64,000 nucleotides of DNA. Source: M3007 sp046329435 (GTDB lineage: Bacteria > Bacteroidota > Bacteroidia > Chitinophagales > Saprospiraceae). Below are positions 17,325 to 26,310 of the stretch, piece by piece. The first letter of the stretch is position 1. Each line of letters opens with the position of its first letter. The DNA lies in contig JAXLUR010000002.1 in the NCBI GenBank assembly GCA_046329435.1, positions 558,001 to 622,000 on the forward strand. Reading direction: 5' to 3'. The translations under genes and the position numbers were made by a program. The notes below the pieces were generated by a model. It ran no database searches, was not told where the DNA came from, and saw nothing but the letters and a program-made list of their open reading frames with translations.

Positions 17325-18854
17325 ATGCGCGAGGCCTCCGACCGCAAACACCACCCACATTTATACGGCTATTCGGCGGCGTATCTGCTGGTTTTTGCCC
17401 TGGTAGCCCTGGTCAATCGTTTCGACCGCTGGCTGGCGCTTCCACCGGCTTCCATCCATCAGTGGCGACAGGCCGACGGGGCGTCCATTGCGCGGCATTA
17501 TGCGACCGATCTCCGTTTGGGCGAGGTCAGGATAGGCAATCTGCAAAACACGGGCGATGCGCATGCCTGTGGAGAGTTTCCGGGTTTATACTGGCTGGCA
17601 GGCTTGACCGAGCGCTTCTGGGGCGATGTAGTGGCTTTTCCGCTTCGCTGGATCGGTCTGGTTCTGTTGTTCGCCGGCGGTTGGTGTTTCGGATGGCTGC
17701 TGCTGCTGCGCCACTACTGGCCGGTGGCTGCTCTGGGAACGGGACTGCTGCTTACGGCGCCGGTACTGGCCTATTACGGGCCCAACACCCTGCCCGACGC
17801 TCCCGCTTTTTGCTTTATTCTGATTATGGCCGCTTGTTTGCAACAGGCCGGGGTATCGGGCCGGCGCCGATGGGTGCTGCTGGCCGGACTGGCGGGTGGC
17901 ATGGCTATTCTGCTTAAGATCAGTATGGCCATATTGCCCCTGGCGCTGTCTGCCGCGTGGGGCTTCGGGGCGCGGCGGCGGGCCTGGGGGCCGGGGTCGG
18001 TGTGGTCGGGGCGCTGGCCGGTCTGGATTATGGCCGGCGTATTGTTCCTGACGGCGGGCTTTCAGGCATGGATGATGCGCTACAATGCCGGACACCATTC
18101 GCGCTATTTTTTGGCGGCCACCAGGCCGATCTGGCGTTATGACGGGGCGTTCATCCTTGAAACGTTGCGGCAGATGAGCCTTTTCGTACTGCCGGCATTC
18201 GCTTCGGCCGGCCTTTATCTTGCGGCTGCAGGTTGTGCCATGTTGCTGGTAAAAAACTGGAAATCAACGAATTGGTTGTACAAGGCAATAGCGTGGCCCA
18301 CCCTGGCGGGCAGCATTGCGTACTTTCTGCTGTGGTTTCGGATGTTTCGCGAGCACGATTATTACTCGATCTGTTTGCTGGTCGTGCCGGCCGGGCTGTT
18401 GGTAGCGGGTTTGCCTCATTGGCAAGCGCGATATGGGCGAAAATCCGTGCTGACCGGTCTGGCCCTCTGTTTGGTACTAGGGCTATGGCACGAGCACCGG
18501 CTGATGTCGAAACGCCTGCAACTTGCCTTTTTCCCGCCTTCCGATTTGACATTGCCGCCCGATGCTTTTTTGTCGGCAGCGGAAACGGATGCGCTGGGTA
18601 TTCCGCCTGAAGCCCGTTTCTGGTGTCCGCAAGACCCTTCGCCCAACACCGCCTTGTACGCCCTGAACCGGGAAGGCTGGACGGCCTACAATTTCGGCAG
18701 GCGCATCACGGCAGACACCCTGGAAAGGTACCAGATGCAATTCGGGTTGTCGCACCTGGCATTACGCGATTCGAGCAAGTACGATTCCTTGTACCGGAGG
18801 TATTTTCCGAAAGGGGGCAGGGCTGGAAGAGGGTGGTGGGTTTATTGGCGGTGA
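17325..18854 (+). CDS. ArnT-like polytopic membrane glycosyltransferase
   Basis: About 509 residues from the ATG at 17325. There are ten or more hydrophobic segments. The first periplasmic loop holds SIHQWRQADGASIARHY, the acidic/RQ motif typical of GT-C enzymes of the PMT/ArnT type found in many Bacteroidota. It probably transfers a lipid-linked sugar to an envelope acceptor; the donor and acceptor are unknown. It is the last chromosomal gene before the integrated element. Confidence 0.75.
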   Translation: MREASDRKHHPHLYGYSAAYLLVFALVALVNRFDRWLALPPASIHQWRQADGASIARHYATDLRLGEVRIGNLQNTGDAHACGEFPGLYWLAGLTERFWGDVVAFPLRWIGLVLLFAGGWCFGWLLLLRHYWPVAALGTGLLLTAPVLAYYGPNTLPDAPAFCFILIMAACLQQAGVSGRRRWVLLAGLAGGMAILLKISMAILPLALSAAWGFGARRRAWGPGSVWSGRWPVWIMAGVLFLTAGFQAWMMRYNAGHHSRYFLAATRPIWRYDGAFILETLRQMSLFVLPAFASAGLYLAAAGCAMLLVKNWKSTNWLYKAIAWPTLAGSIAYFLLWFRMFREHDYYSICLLVVPAGLLVAGLPHWQARYGRKSVLTGLALCLVLGLWHEHRLMSKRLQLAFFPPSDLTLPPDAFLSAAETDALGIPPEARFWCPQDPSPNTALYALNREGWTAYNFGRRITADTLERYQMQFGLSHLALRDSSKYDSLYRRYFPKGGRAGRGWWVYWR

Positions 18855-18952
18855 AGGGGGATTCGGATGCTGCTTTTTTGGGCGCTGCTCAATGGCGGGT
18901 AGGACATAGTTTAAGGGTAACTTCATGGCCAACCATTATAACTGTTCCAAAA

Positions 18953-18992
18953 CAAAAAACGCAACCGCCCGTCATTCAGGCAATTGCGTTTT
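18953..18992 (-). terminator. Native rho-independent terminator of tRNA-Pro, stranded at attL
   Basis: On the minus strand AAAACGCAA pairs with TTGCGTTTT around a GC-containing loop, followed by a T-rich tract (TTTTTTGTTTT). It lies 8 nt beyond the displaced tRNA-Pro 3' fragment and points the way tRNA-Pro is transcribed. It was presumably the original terminator of that gene before 41 kb was inserted between them. Confidence 0.75.
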
Positions 18993-18998
18993 AGATTT

Positions 18999-19048
18999 TG
19001 TCGGGATGACAGGATTCGAACCTGCGACCACACGCCCCCCAGACGTGT
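18999..19048. repeat. attL: 50-bp direct repeat of the tRNA-Pro 3' half
   Basis: These 50 bp are identical to 60018-60067. They contain the T arm, variable region and anticodon arm part of tRNA-Pro(GGG) plus 2 bp beyond its 3' end. Downstream of 19048 the sequence diverges from tRNA. This is the displaced end of the original tRNA gene, the left boundary of the element. Confidence 0.95.
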
Positions 19049-19149
19049 GGTTTTTTGTTTCAATATGGTTTAACCTGGTTTAATATGTGCTGATAATCAA
19101 TTTATTGCAACACATTTGAATTTTCGTTCGAACAAAAAAAATCGAAATC

Positions 19150-19171
19150 CGCGTGCAAATTGCGTGCAAAT
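19150..19171. repeat. Left arm-type repeat (two GCGTGCAAA copies)
   Basis: Two copies of GCGTGCAAA lie 11 bp apart. The same 22-bp block occurs at 59950-59971 in the same orientation near the other end. The position between attL and the integrase, overlapping its promoter region, fits integrase arm-binding sites that could also autoregulate int. Confidence 0.75.
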
Positions 19172-19177
19172 TTATTT

Positions 19178-19185
19178 TACCTTTG
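19178..19185 (+). promoter_or_regulatory. Integrase promoter -7 box
   Basis: TACCTTTG matches the Bacteroidota TAnnTTTG -7 consensus and ends 7 bp before the integrase ATG at 19193. It lies directly after the arm-type repeats, so integrase binding could block it. Confidence 0.6.
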
Positions 19186-19192
19186 TTTCGCT

Positions 19193-20413
19193 ATGAACAC
19201 CAGCGTCGTCATTTCACTAGATACCAGAAGGCGGAAAAAAGATGGAGCCTGCCCCCTCGTGCTGCGGTTGACGCATCACCGCAAGACCACTTCCATCTCC
19301 CTTGGATACTCCATTCCAGCTTCGGAATGGGATGAAAAACGACGGCGAATCAAACCCACCAGTGCTATCATTGACTCTGTTACGCGTCTGAACAATCTGC
19401 TGGAGAAGAAAAAATCCGACGCGCTTGGGATTATTACCAAGATGGAAGAAGAAGGTAAACTTACCTCGCTTTCTACATCCGATTTACGGGCGCTGATTGA
19501 TGGTCAAGCAGAAGCACATCCAACCGTTTTTGCCTTCACTGAAGGGTTAATCGAACAGTTGCTAAAAGCAAGGAAAATCGGCAACGCCCGTGTATATAAA
19601 AACGTGTTAGGAGCGCTCAAAACCTACCGCAAATGGAAGGATATGCGCTTTGAGGAAATTACCTATCGGTTTCTGAAAGATTACGAGGCTTATTTTCTGG
19701 GGCAGGGATTCCATTTAAATGGGCTTTCATTCAACATGCGGACGCTGCGCTCCATTTACAATAAGGCGTTGAAAGAAGGTGTAGTTGAGAAAAACCACTA
19801 CCCCTTTCAGCAGTACAAGATAAAAAAAGAGGCGACGGTAAAACGTGCCATTGATCAGGATGCCCTTAAACGCATCGTGCAAATTCAACTGGAGCCGGAT
19901 CACCAATGCTTCCATGCTCGAAATTTTTTCCTCGCCAGTTTCATGATGTATGGGATGAGTTTTGTGGACATGGCTTTTCTGAAAAAGAAAGACATAGTAG
20001 GTGATCGCATCCGCTACCGACGGCAAAAAACCGGCAGGTTGTACGACCTGAAAATGACCGACAACCTGCGGGAAATTTTTGCTTTCTACCTGAAAGATAA
20101 AACTGAGGAGGATTTTATTTTCCCCTTCATCCGGCGGGAACTACTGCTCGAACAACACAAAGACCTACATCAGGCACGGAAGATGTACAACAAGGCACTG
20201 AAAAAACTAGCTAACCTATGCGACATCGAAGAGCACGTGACCTCTTATGTGTCGCGACACTCTTTCGCCACGCATGCCATGATGAATGCTGTGCCTTTAA
20301 ATGTCATCAGTGCTATGCTTGGACATAATTCCTTAGCGACGACGGAGGTGTATTTGAAAAGCCTGCCTTCGGATGTGATGGATGAGTATCAGACAAAATT
20401 GACCATTGTGTAA
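19193..20413 (+). CDS. Tyrosine integrase of the tRNA-Pro element
   Basis: This 406-residue site-specific recombinase should catalyse integration and excision at the tRNA-Pro repeat. The start is the ATG at 19193 (MNTSVVISLDTRRRKKDG), which opens the arm-binding domain typical of Bacteroidota integrases. A SAM-like core-binding domain spans about residues 110-210. The catalytic domain shows YRRQKTGR (beta-hairpin Lys), SYVSRHSFATH (second Arg), AMLGHNSLATTEVYLK (His and nucleophile Tyr). The position of the first catalytic Arg, usually R-GMSFVDMA in this family, reads YGMSFVDMAFL, a Tyr instead. IntDOT of CTnDOT also lacks that Arg, so it may still be active. It sits next to attL and points inward. 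Confidence 0.93.
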   Translation: MNTSVVISLDTRRRKKDGACPLVLRLTHHRKTTSISLGYSIPASEWDEKRRRIKPTSAIIDSVTRLNNLLEKKKSDALGIITKMEEEGKLTSLSTSDLRALIDGQAEAHPTVFAFTEGLIEQLLKARKIGNARVYKNVLGALKTYRKWKDMRFEEITYRFLKDYEAYFLGQGFHLNGLSFNMRTLRSIYNKALKEGVVEKNHYPFQQYKIKKEATVKRAIDQDALKRIVQIQLEPDHQCFHARNFFLASFMMYGMSFVDMAFLKKKDIVGDRIRYRRQKTGRLYDLKMTDNLREIFAFYLKDKTEEDFIFPFIRRELLLEQHKDLHQARKMYNKALKKLANLCDIEEHVTSYVSRHSFATHAMMNAVPLNVISAMLGHNSLATTEVYLKSLPSDVMDEYQTKLTIV

Positions 20414-20519
20414 ATGTCCAATTGCGTAAAAGCCCAAAGATGCATTTGCTTAAATGCGCGTTTGGGCGGATGGTTAAAAACTCAACTCTCAAAAGCGCAA
20501 ATGGGCTTTTGGTCAATTT
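20409..20519 (+). repeat. Octamer array A (consensus NGYAAAWG)
   Basis: From the integrase stop onward the sequence divides into about 14 contiguous 8-bp units, for example TGTAAATG, CGTAAAAG, CTTAAATG, CTCAAAAG, CGCAAATG, GGCTTTTG. One unit of 7 bp breaks the register near 20481-20487. Units are degenerate, but phase is kept over about 110 bp. It lies in the gap between integrase and the next membrane-protein gene. Confidence 0.8.
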
Positions 20520-20533
20520 TTAAAAATCGACTT

Positions 20534-21136
20534 ATGGAGAACAGCCTTGTAAATCAGGATTTTGAGCGCGCCATCAAACAGATGCGTCGCATTTTACCCA
20601 TACTATCGTTTGGCCTGTTGATCGGTACTTACCTAATCTCAGCTTTGATTATGGGCATTTTTCATGCGGAGTCCGCCTCCACCATAGGATTTAAGATAGC
20701 AGCCTTTTTGGTGCCACTTGCTATTCAAGCAGGCAGGGGTACATTGGTTTTCTTTTTTCAACTCAACCCGGCGCATTTGCAGCGCAGGTTTTCCTTTGGT
20801 ATTGTGGCCGCTACAGCCCTGCTGTTACTCTCTCTTATTGAAGCTGTTTCTGTAATGCTGCCTTACGGTGTGTCCTGGACGATCTCTGTTTCTACGCTCA
20901 TGCTCATAGGCTGGGTAATTGAAATAATGATCCTGCGGGAAACGGCGTTTGCTACCCAAATGGAACTGTACCGTAACAAGGAACAATGGCAGGAGTTGAA
21001 AGCCTTTTATGAGGCACGTGAGGAAATCACAAGACTTTCTGAATCCGCTTCAACAATTCAGGAAAAGCAAGAATCGCCCAACAAGCAAGAAGTAGTAATT
21101 CCATCAACAAAAGGGGCGTTACTGGGAAACGTGTGA
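20534..21136 (+). CDS. Four-TM membrane protein with coiled C-terminal tail, unknown
   Basis: Start chosen at the ATG at 20534 (MENSLVNQDFERAIKQMRR) because the upstream frame is octamer repeat. About 200 residues with four hydrophobic helices (ILSFGLLIGTYLISALIMGIF, IAAFLVPLAIQAG, FGIVAATALLLLSLIEAVSVML, VSTLMLIGWVIEIMIL). A charged, Gln/Glu-rich tail follows, probably coiled coil. No family recognised. It ends GTGTGA, overlapping the GTG start of the next gene, so the two form a coupled pair. Confidence 0.7.
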   Translation: MENSLVNQDFERAIKQMRRILPILSFGLLIGTYLISALIMGIFHAESASTIGFKIAAFLVPLAIQAGRGTLVFFFQLNPAHLQRRFSFGIVAATALLLLSLIEAVSVMLPYGVSWTISVSTLMLIGWVIEIMILRETAFATQMELYRNKEQWQELKAFYEAREEITRLSESASTIQEKQESPNKQEVVIPSTKGALLGNV

Positions 21137-21432
21137 CGCCCGCTCTGGCGCGGGCGATAGATGTGGCAAACCTTATCCAAACCGAGGCATCATTTTATGG
21201 TGTCAGACTGAAAAAAGGTGATCCCTTCCTGGAGCGGAACTTGGCACGATTGGAAATGCGCTTTGAAGAGCGTTATGAATGCTCGCTAAAAAAAGAAACA
21301 GAAAGGAAAGAGATGGGCAAACCTGCACACAAAACCATTCTTAGGTCATTGGAGGAAAACAGGAGCAGGTTGGAAGCAGTGCGCCAGTTGCGTAACCTGT
21401 TTGCACAAATACCCAATGACGCAAGTGAGTAA
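21133..21432 (+). CDS. Small charged helical protein, unknown
   Basis: Ninety-nine residues, GTG start overlapping the previous stop by 4 nt. The sequence is rich in Arg/Glu/Lys and almost entirely helical (LERNLARLEMRFEERYECSLKKETERKEMG). No family recognised. The stop codon runs directly into octamer array B. Confidence 0.6.
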   Translation: MTPALARAIDVANLIQTEASFYGVRLKKGDPFLERNLARLEMRFEERYECSLKKETERKEMGKPAHKTILRSLEENRSRLEAVRQLRNLFAQIPNDASE

Positions 21433-21459
21433 ATGTGCATTTAGGCAGATTAGTAATTG
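21428..21459 (+). repeat. Octamer array B (short)
   Basis: Four in-phase 8-bp units (AGTAAATG, TGCATTTA, GGCAGATT, AGTAATTG) begin at the stop codon of the preceding gene; the pattern then decays. Same consensus as the arrays at 20409, 31697, 47086 and 48099. Confidence 0.55.
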
Positions 21460-21535
21460 GATATAATTGGATACAGAAATGGATATTCCCCTTGATTTAT
21501 CGGAAGTTTAACGGCATAATAATGGAACATTAAAC

Positions 21536-21543
21536 TACCTTTG
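21536..21543 (+). promoter_or_regulatory. Putative fic promoter -7 box
   Basis: TACCTTTG matches the Bacteroidota -7 consensus and ends 13 bp before the fic ATG, implying a very short leader. No convincing -33 element was found. Confidence 0.5.
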
Positions 21544-21556
21544 TACTACCGATAAT

Positions 21557-22648
21557 ATGCCATTTACACCAAACTTCATCATCACTCCTAGGCTCGCATC
21601 TTGCCTGATGCGTATCGAGGCTGCCAAACAAGCGGTGCAGGACTTGCCCATCACACCTTCCGTTCTTGCAACCCTGCGAGAAACAGCACGGCTGTTTTCA
21701 ACGCATTACTCTACAATGATTGAAGGCAACCGCCTGACACAGGAACAAGTGTCGAAGGTGATTGAAGAGAGGCAACATTTCCCTGGCCGTGAGCGCGATG
21801 AGAAGGAAGTGCTTGGCTACTATGCCGCGCTGGAAAAACTGGAGCAAATTGCTGATTCAGGAAAGATCGTAACGGAAACCCACATCCAGACGCTTCATGC
21901 CCTTGTGCTGGCTGAAGGCCGAAAAAAAGTAAAACCAACACCTTATCGGGATGGGCAAAATGTTATCCGCGACGGGCGCACCCGAGGCATTGTCTATATG
22001 CCGCCGGAAGCCAAAGATGTGCCCGTACTCATGAAGGAACTGGTAGCCTGGATTGCCAGTTCGGAACGTTGGGAATTTCCATGCCCGATTCGGGCATCTA
22101 TCGCACACTATCAATTTGCCACGATCCATCCATATTACGACGGAAACGGTCGCACGGCACGGTTGCTGACCACACTCATCCTTCATTTAGGCGGATACGG
22201 CCTGAAAGGATTGTATTCTCTGGAAGAATACTACGCCCGTAATCTTGGGGGATATTATGAAGCGCTCACGGTAGGCCCTGGGCATAATTATTATGACGGA
22301 CGTGCCGAAGCGGACATAACCAAGTGGGTCGAATATTTCTGCGTTGGGATGGCAGAAAGTTTTGAAAGCGTAAAACGCCGCGCTCAGGAATCCGCCGGAA
22401 CTGGGGCGCAGGATTATTCACCAGCCTTGCGGCATCTTGATCCGCGCCAACGAAAAGCGCTTGAATTGTTTCGTCATAGCACCATGATTACAAGCCGTGA
22501 CGTAGGAGCGCTATTTAATATCTCAGATCGTGCGGCTCGCAACTTACTTTCGGCTTGGGTTAATGATGGTTTTGTTGAGGTTGCTGACAATTCAAAAAAA
22601 GGTAGGAAATATTGGATTTCGGGCGAGTTTCGAGCACTAATTGGTTAA
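21557..22648 (+). CDS. Fic-family protein (class II AMPylator-like) with C-terminal winged helix
   Basis: Fic enzymes transfer AMP or related groups to target proteins. The active-site loop is HPYYDGNGRTARLL (HPFx(D/E)GNGRxxR type), with the catalytic His. About residue 50 an STMIEGNRL segment matches the (S/T)xxxE(G/N) inhibitory helix of class II Fic proteins, so it is self-inhibited rather than needing a separate antitoxin. Residues about 295-363 form a winged-helix-like tail (ALELFRHSTMITSRDVGALFNISDRAARNLLSAWVNDGFVEV). 363 residues is typical. It is a single plus-strand gene opening the conflict-gene region; target unknown. Confidence 0.92.
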   Translation: MPFTPNFIITPRLASCLMRIEAAKQAVQDLPITPSVLATLRETARLFSTHYSTMIEGNRLTQEQVSKVIEERQHFPGRERDEKEVLGYYAALEKLEQIADSGKIVTETHIQTLHALVLAEGRKKVKPTPYRDGQNVIRDGRTRGIVYMPPEAKDVPVLMKELVAWIASSERWEFPCPIRASIAHYQFATIHPYYDGNGRTARLLTTLILHLGGYGLKGLYSLEEYYARNLGGYYEALTVGPGHNYYDGRAEADITKWVEYFCVGMAESFESVKRRAQESAGTGAQDYSPALRHLDPRQRKALELFRHSTMITSRDVGALFNISDRAARNLLSAWVNDGFVEVADNSKKGRKYWISGEFRALIG

Positions 22649-22741
22649 CTAATAGAAGTGAGGCTGAATTTTGTTCTCATTTTATATCTTTATATGGAAT
22701 ATTATGTCTATTAAGATATTCAATAAACTCACCAGATTCAA

Positions 22742-23353
22742 TTACGTCAAAAACCTTTGATTTTGCCATTTCCAGTGTTTCATATTTGTTATTGCTTTGA
22801 AGATTATGTATCTTAATAAAAAAATGTTGCCTTGTTCAATAATCGAAATTTCAAAAGAACTTTGTTTTATTTGATAAGTGTTATTTACAACCTTCCATCT
22901 ATTTGATTTAATGAATCTTTGTTTTCTAGATTTATAGCTAGTTTGCGATTCCAGCAAATTGGAGGCAATTTTCGAATCAGTTAGTTTGTCGCAACAAAAT
23001 GTACCAACTTCAATAGTGCCCCAATTTTCGTGTTCTATTAAAAAACTGTGCCTTATTAATGCACCACAGTTTTCGCAAGTTCCGGTTAAATCTCCTAAAT
23101 CCTCTTCACAGATAAACTCCCAACCAATTTGTGGTTTCGTAATTCCGTGTCTTGATGCATGGCATCCTTTACAAAGAGTTTCACAGTCTTTTAAAGGATA
23201 TTGCCAGGGAAGTCGGCCGTTGACATATTTTTTGTGATGAACTTGGAGAACAACTTCGCTACTTGAGCGGCCACAATCCTTGCATTTGTAGCCGTCAAGT
23301 TCGATCACTTCTTCTCGAAATTTTTTCCACTCTGTGTTTTTGTATAGTGACAT
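22742..23353 (-). CDS. HNH endonuclease-like protein with extra zinc ribbon
   Basis: Start taken at MSLYKNTEWKKFREEVIELDGYKCKDCG, the usual HNH opening; an upstream TTG at 23395 is possible. The HNH core is YKCKDCGRSS...LQVHHKKYVNG...LCKGCHASRHG, with two CxxC pairs and the paired His. A second zinc ribbon follows (GTCENCGALIRHSF...GTFCCDKLTD). The C-terminal 70 residues are unassigned. It lies downstream of the ABC-3C ATPase on the same strand with about a 48-bp gap, and so may belong to the same defence operon. Confidence 0.8.
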   Translation of the reverse strand: MSLYKNTEWKKFREEVIELDGYKCKDCGRSSSEVVLQVHHKKYVNGRLPWQYPLKDCETLCKGCHASRHGITKPQIGWEFICEEDLGDLTGTCENCGALIRHSFLIEHENWGTIEVGTFCCDKLTDSKIASNLLESQTSYKSRKQRFIKSNRWKVVNNTYQIKQSSFEISIIEQGNIFLLRYIIFKAITNMKHWKWQNQRFLT

Positions 23354-24623
23354 ATTATGTCTGCTTTTCAACATCGGCTTTTTCACAAAGTGCAATCATT
23401 TTTATTCCATTTTTTGAATAAGGCGCCCTTGTATCTCAATCAAGTTAAATTCCAAACCATTTGTAACCTGTTTGAAAACTTCTTCTTTGGCGTGAAAAGA
23501 AATAGCCAAAATTGACTGATGTTGACCATAGGTTGCTAACTCTTCCAATAAGTAGCGAGTGCTATCGTCAGCCATTGAATGTTGTTCGGGCTCATCAAAA
23601 ATAATAAGCCCAGGGTGGTTTCCTCGATATTCTTGAGAAACCTTCAATAAAGAGCAGGTATATGCCCATATAGTTCTAATAAAATCACTGGCGGAACTAT
23701 CAAAACGGATATTATAATTTCTTCCCTCTTGAGCGACGACTGGCAAGTAATTCTCAGGGGAAATGTCAACCATTCGGATATCCTTACTTTTGTAATTAAA
23801 TTTATTTAGCATTCGTTTAAAGTTCTCTCGGAGTGCTTTTAGTTTCTTTTTATCAGACGTAGAATATTCTTCTTTGGGAATACGCTCTTCATTTTTTCTG
23901 ATTTCTTCATATTCTGCACTCAACACCTGTAAGTCACTTAATTTGTCATTAAACCTCTCTTGAAGTCTCAAATAATAATCACGTTGATTGCGGATTCGAA
24001 TTCTATCTTCGATTTGCTTTTCAGAAGGCAGCCGCTCATCAGAAGTTAGGTCTCGCTTTATTCCTCTAATTTCAGCCCGTATTTCATATGCCTGGTTTCT
24101 CAATGATGCTATTATTGAACTATTGCGTTCAACAATTTTATTTTGGCTTTCGATGTACACCTCTAACATGCCCTTCTGAGCCTCCAAATATTTAATATTT
24201 TCTTCTATCCTCATTGGAATCTGGTCAATGTCCTGAGGAAGAAGCATATCTTTTATCGGCTGATGGCATGTCGGGCAAATATCAGAGGCAACCTGAAAAT
24301 CAAGATCAGAGCCGTACTTTTTAAGTTTCCCCTCGAATTTGTTTTTTCTTAATTCTTGTTCAATTTCAACGAGTTGATTTTTAAATCCATCCAATTTTTC
24401 CAGCTCTAGGCTTTGTTCCCCAAGTAGTTTATTTTGTCGAAACTCTAGGTTTGCTAATACCTCTTTTAAGTGTGTAAGTTGATTTTCAAAAATTTCAACA
24501 TTTTGACCAGCAACTGTAATAGATGCGCGCTCGAGTATTGCATACTCGCTTTGGAGAGAATCAATATAATCTAAAAGAGGGATTGTGCTCTCCCCTTTCC
24601 TGATAGATAGATAAATAAATTTA

Positions 24624-25513
24624 GGGTGTGTCTGAAAAATCGGATTGTTAAAAATGAGTTCGTATTTTTCGTGAATGAAAAGGTACGAATTGCATGATAA
24701 TCAATGGGCTGCGATTAAAGAATTGTTTCCTGAACGACGTGGAAAAGGTCGCCCTGGGCACTCTCCACGACACATCTTGAATGGCATCATGTGGATTTTA
24801 TGTTCTGGGGCAGCCTGGCGAGACCTGCCAGAACGCTTCGGGTCGTGGAAAACCGTTTATCATCGTTTTCGGGAATGGCAGCGAAGTGGGCTTTTTGAAC
24901 AGATTTTGGCCTTATTGCACCTCAAACTCAATGAAGACGGTCTGATTGATTGGGATTTGTGGGAAGTAGACTCGACAACCGTAAAGGCCTCTAAATCCGC
25001 AGCCGGCGCTAAAAAAAAGCCGGGGAACAAGCCTTAGGTCGTTCACGTGGCGGTTTTACTTGCAAAATCCACTTGGTTTGTGACCGCTTGGGTAATCCTT
25101 TAGGTGCTGTACTGACAGGTGGGCAACGACATGACGCTCCCCAACTCTCAATAGCGCTGGAAAACGTCTTGATCCCCACTGCAAGCGGCTACCGTAGTCG
25201 TCCCAAAGAAGTGGTTGCCGACAAAGCTTACACCGGAAAACCTGTTCGCAAATACCTCCGAAGTCGTGGCATAAAAGCACTGATTCCAGAGAAAAAACTG
25301 CCAAAAGGCCACAAAAGACGCCAAAAAGGCCCACATCATAGATTCAATGAACTGACTTATAAACAACGTAATGTGATCGAACGCTTGATAAACCGCCTGA
25401 AAGAATGCCGTCGTTTTGCTACTCGTTTTGAGAAACTAGCTGAATCCTTTCTTGCCTTGGTTCAACTTGCGTTCGCTCGTATTTTGCTCAAAAAGTATTT
25501 TTCAGACACACCC
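24624..25513 (+). mobile_element. IS5-family (IS427-like) insertion sequence
   Basis: Terminal inverted repeats of 17 bp, GGGTGTGTCTGAAAAAT at 24624-24640 and its exact complement at 25497-25513, are flanked by TA on both sides (24622-24623, 25514-25515). A TA target duplication and two transposase frames joined by frameshifting are typical of the IS427 group of IS5. It interrupts the ABC-3C ATPase gene in the opposite orientation. Confidence 0.93.
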
Positions 25514-25516
25514 TAG
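24675..25516 (+). CDS. IS5-family transposase, made by programmed -1 frameshift
   Basis: Frame 0 encodes 120 residues (MKRYELHDNQWAAIKELFPERRGKGRPGHSPR..., ending at 25037). The -1 frame continues with ALGRSRGGFTCKIHLVCDRLGNPLGAVLTGGQRHD and the DDE region to 25516. The overlap holds an A-run followed by G (GCT AAA AAA AAG), a classical A-AAA-AAG slippery site. The fused product would be about 280 residues, the normal size. DDE candidates include the Asp in WEVDSTTVKA, the Asp in VVADKAYTG and the Glu in QRNVIERLINRLKE. The TAG stop is completed by the target-site TA plus the next host base. Confidence 0.88.
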
Positions 25517-26310
25517 TTGTGTTAATAATTTCAGGTATTTCTGGAAAGCCCTTTAACTCACTCGCTGCTTCCTTAGCAAGATTTTTTATAGATTCATACA
25601 GCAAATTCCATTTGGATTTAAGCACAGATTTTTGCTCTTTGATATCCAACCTCCTTAGATCGGAAATCAAAGCATCAAGATTCAAAATGAATTCTATAGC
25701 CTTCGCTTTACTTTCTCGGATGCCGTAGTTTGGGATAGTTGCAAGATAATCTGACCAGCCAGTTTTTTGTTCAATAAAAAATGCCGAAAAAATGGATTGA
25801 ATATACAATTTAGTCTTTCTTGCCTTGGCCCCTGTTACTTCTGGCAAATCCCAAAAAATAAATTTTTCGAGAAAATAGTGAAAACCATAGTCATCATCTT
25901 GGGCGGCACCTGCATCATGCAAAAACATTGAAACATGCTCAGATTGGTGGTTTTCTGTTAGGATCGCACCTTTATATATATCAATTAAGCGGCTATCTTT
26001 GCCTTCTCCAGTCACATATCTCTGAGTTGTTACTATTTCGTTCCCGTTGAATATTTCGAGAAAGATCACACTACTAAGAACTTGATATTCTTTTTTAGAA
26101 GGGCCTTTTACAACGTCTTTTAAGACGGATTGCATGGTTTTTTCACCTCTCCCTCCTATAAGTTCTTCTAGCCCCAATCCATAAAATATAGATTGAACCA
26201 AGGTGCTTTTTCCTGTTGTGTTATCTCCTTTAAGGATATTTAGGCCTTCGGAAAAAGTGTTAAAGGTTCCATATAATCCATCAGTCGTATTGACTTCAAT
26301 TTTAATTGCA

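Noticed and set aside
20409..20519. CRISPR array
   Set aside because: Units are 8 bp, degenerate and contiguous without spacers; no cas genes are in the window.
22612..22800. Plus-strand open frame after fic
   Set aside because: It overlaps the end of fic and the HNH gene on the other strand and is AT-rich filler without motifs.
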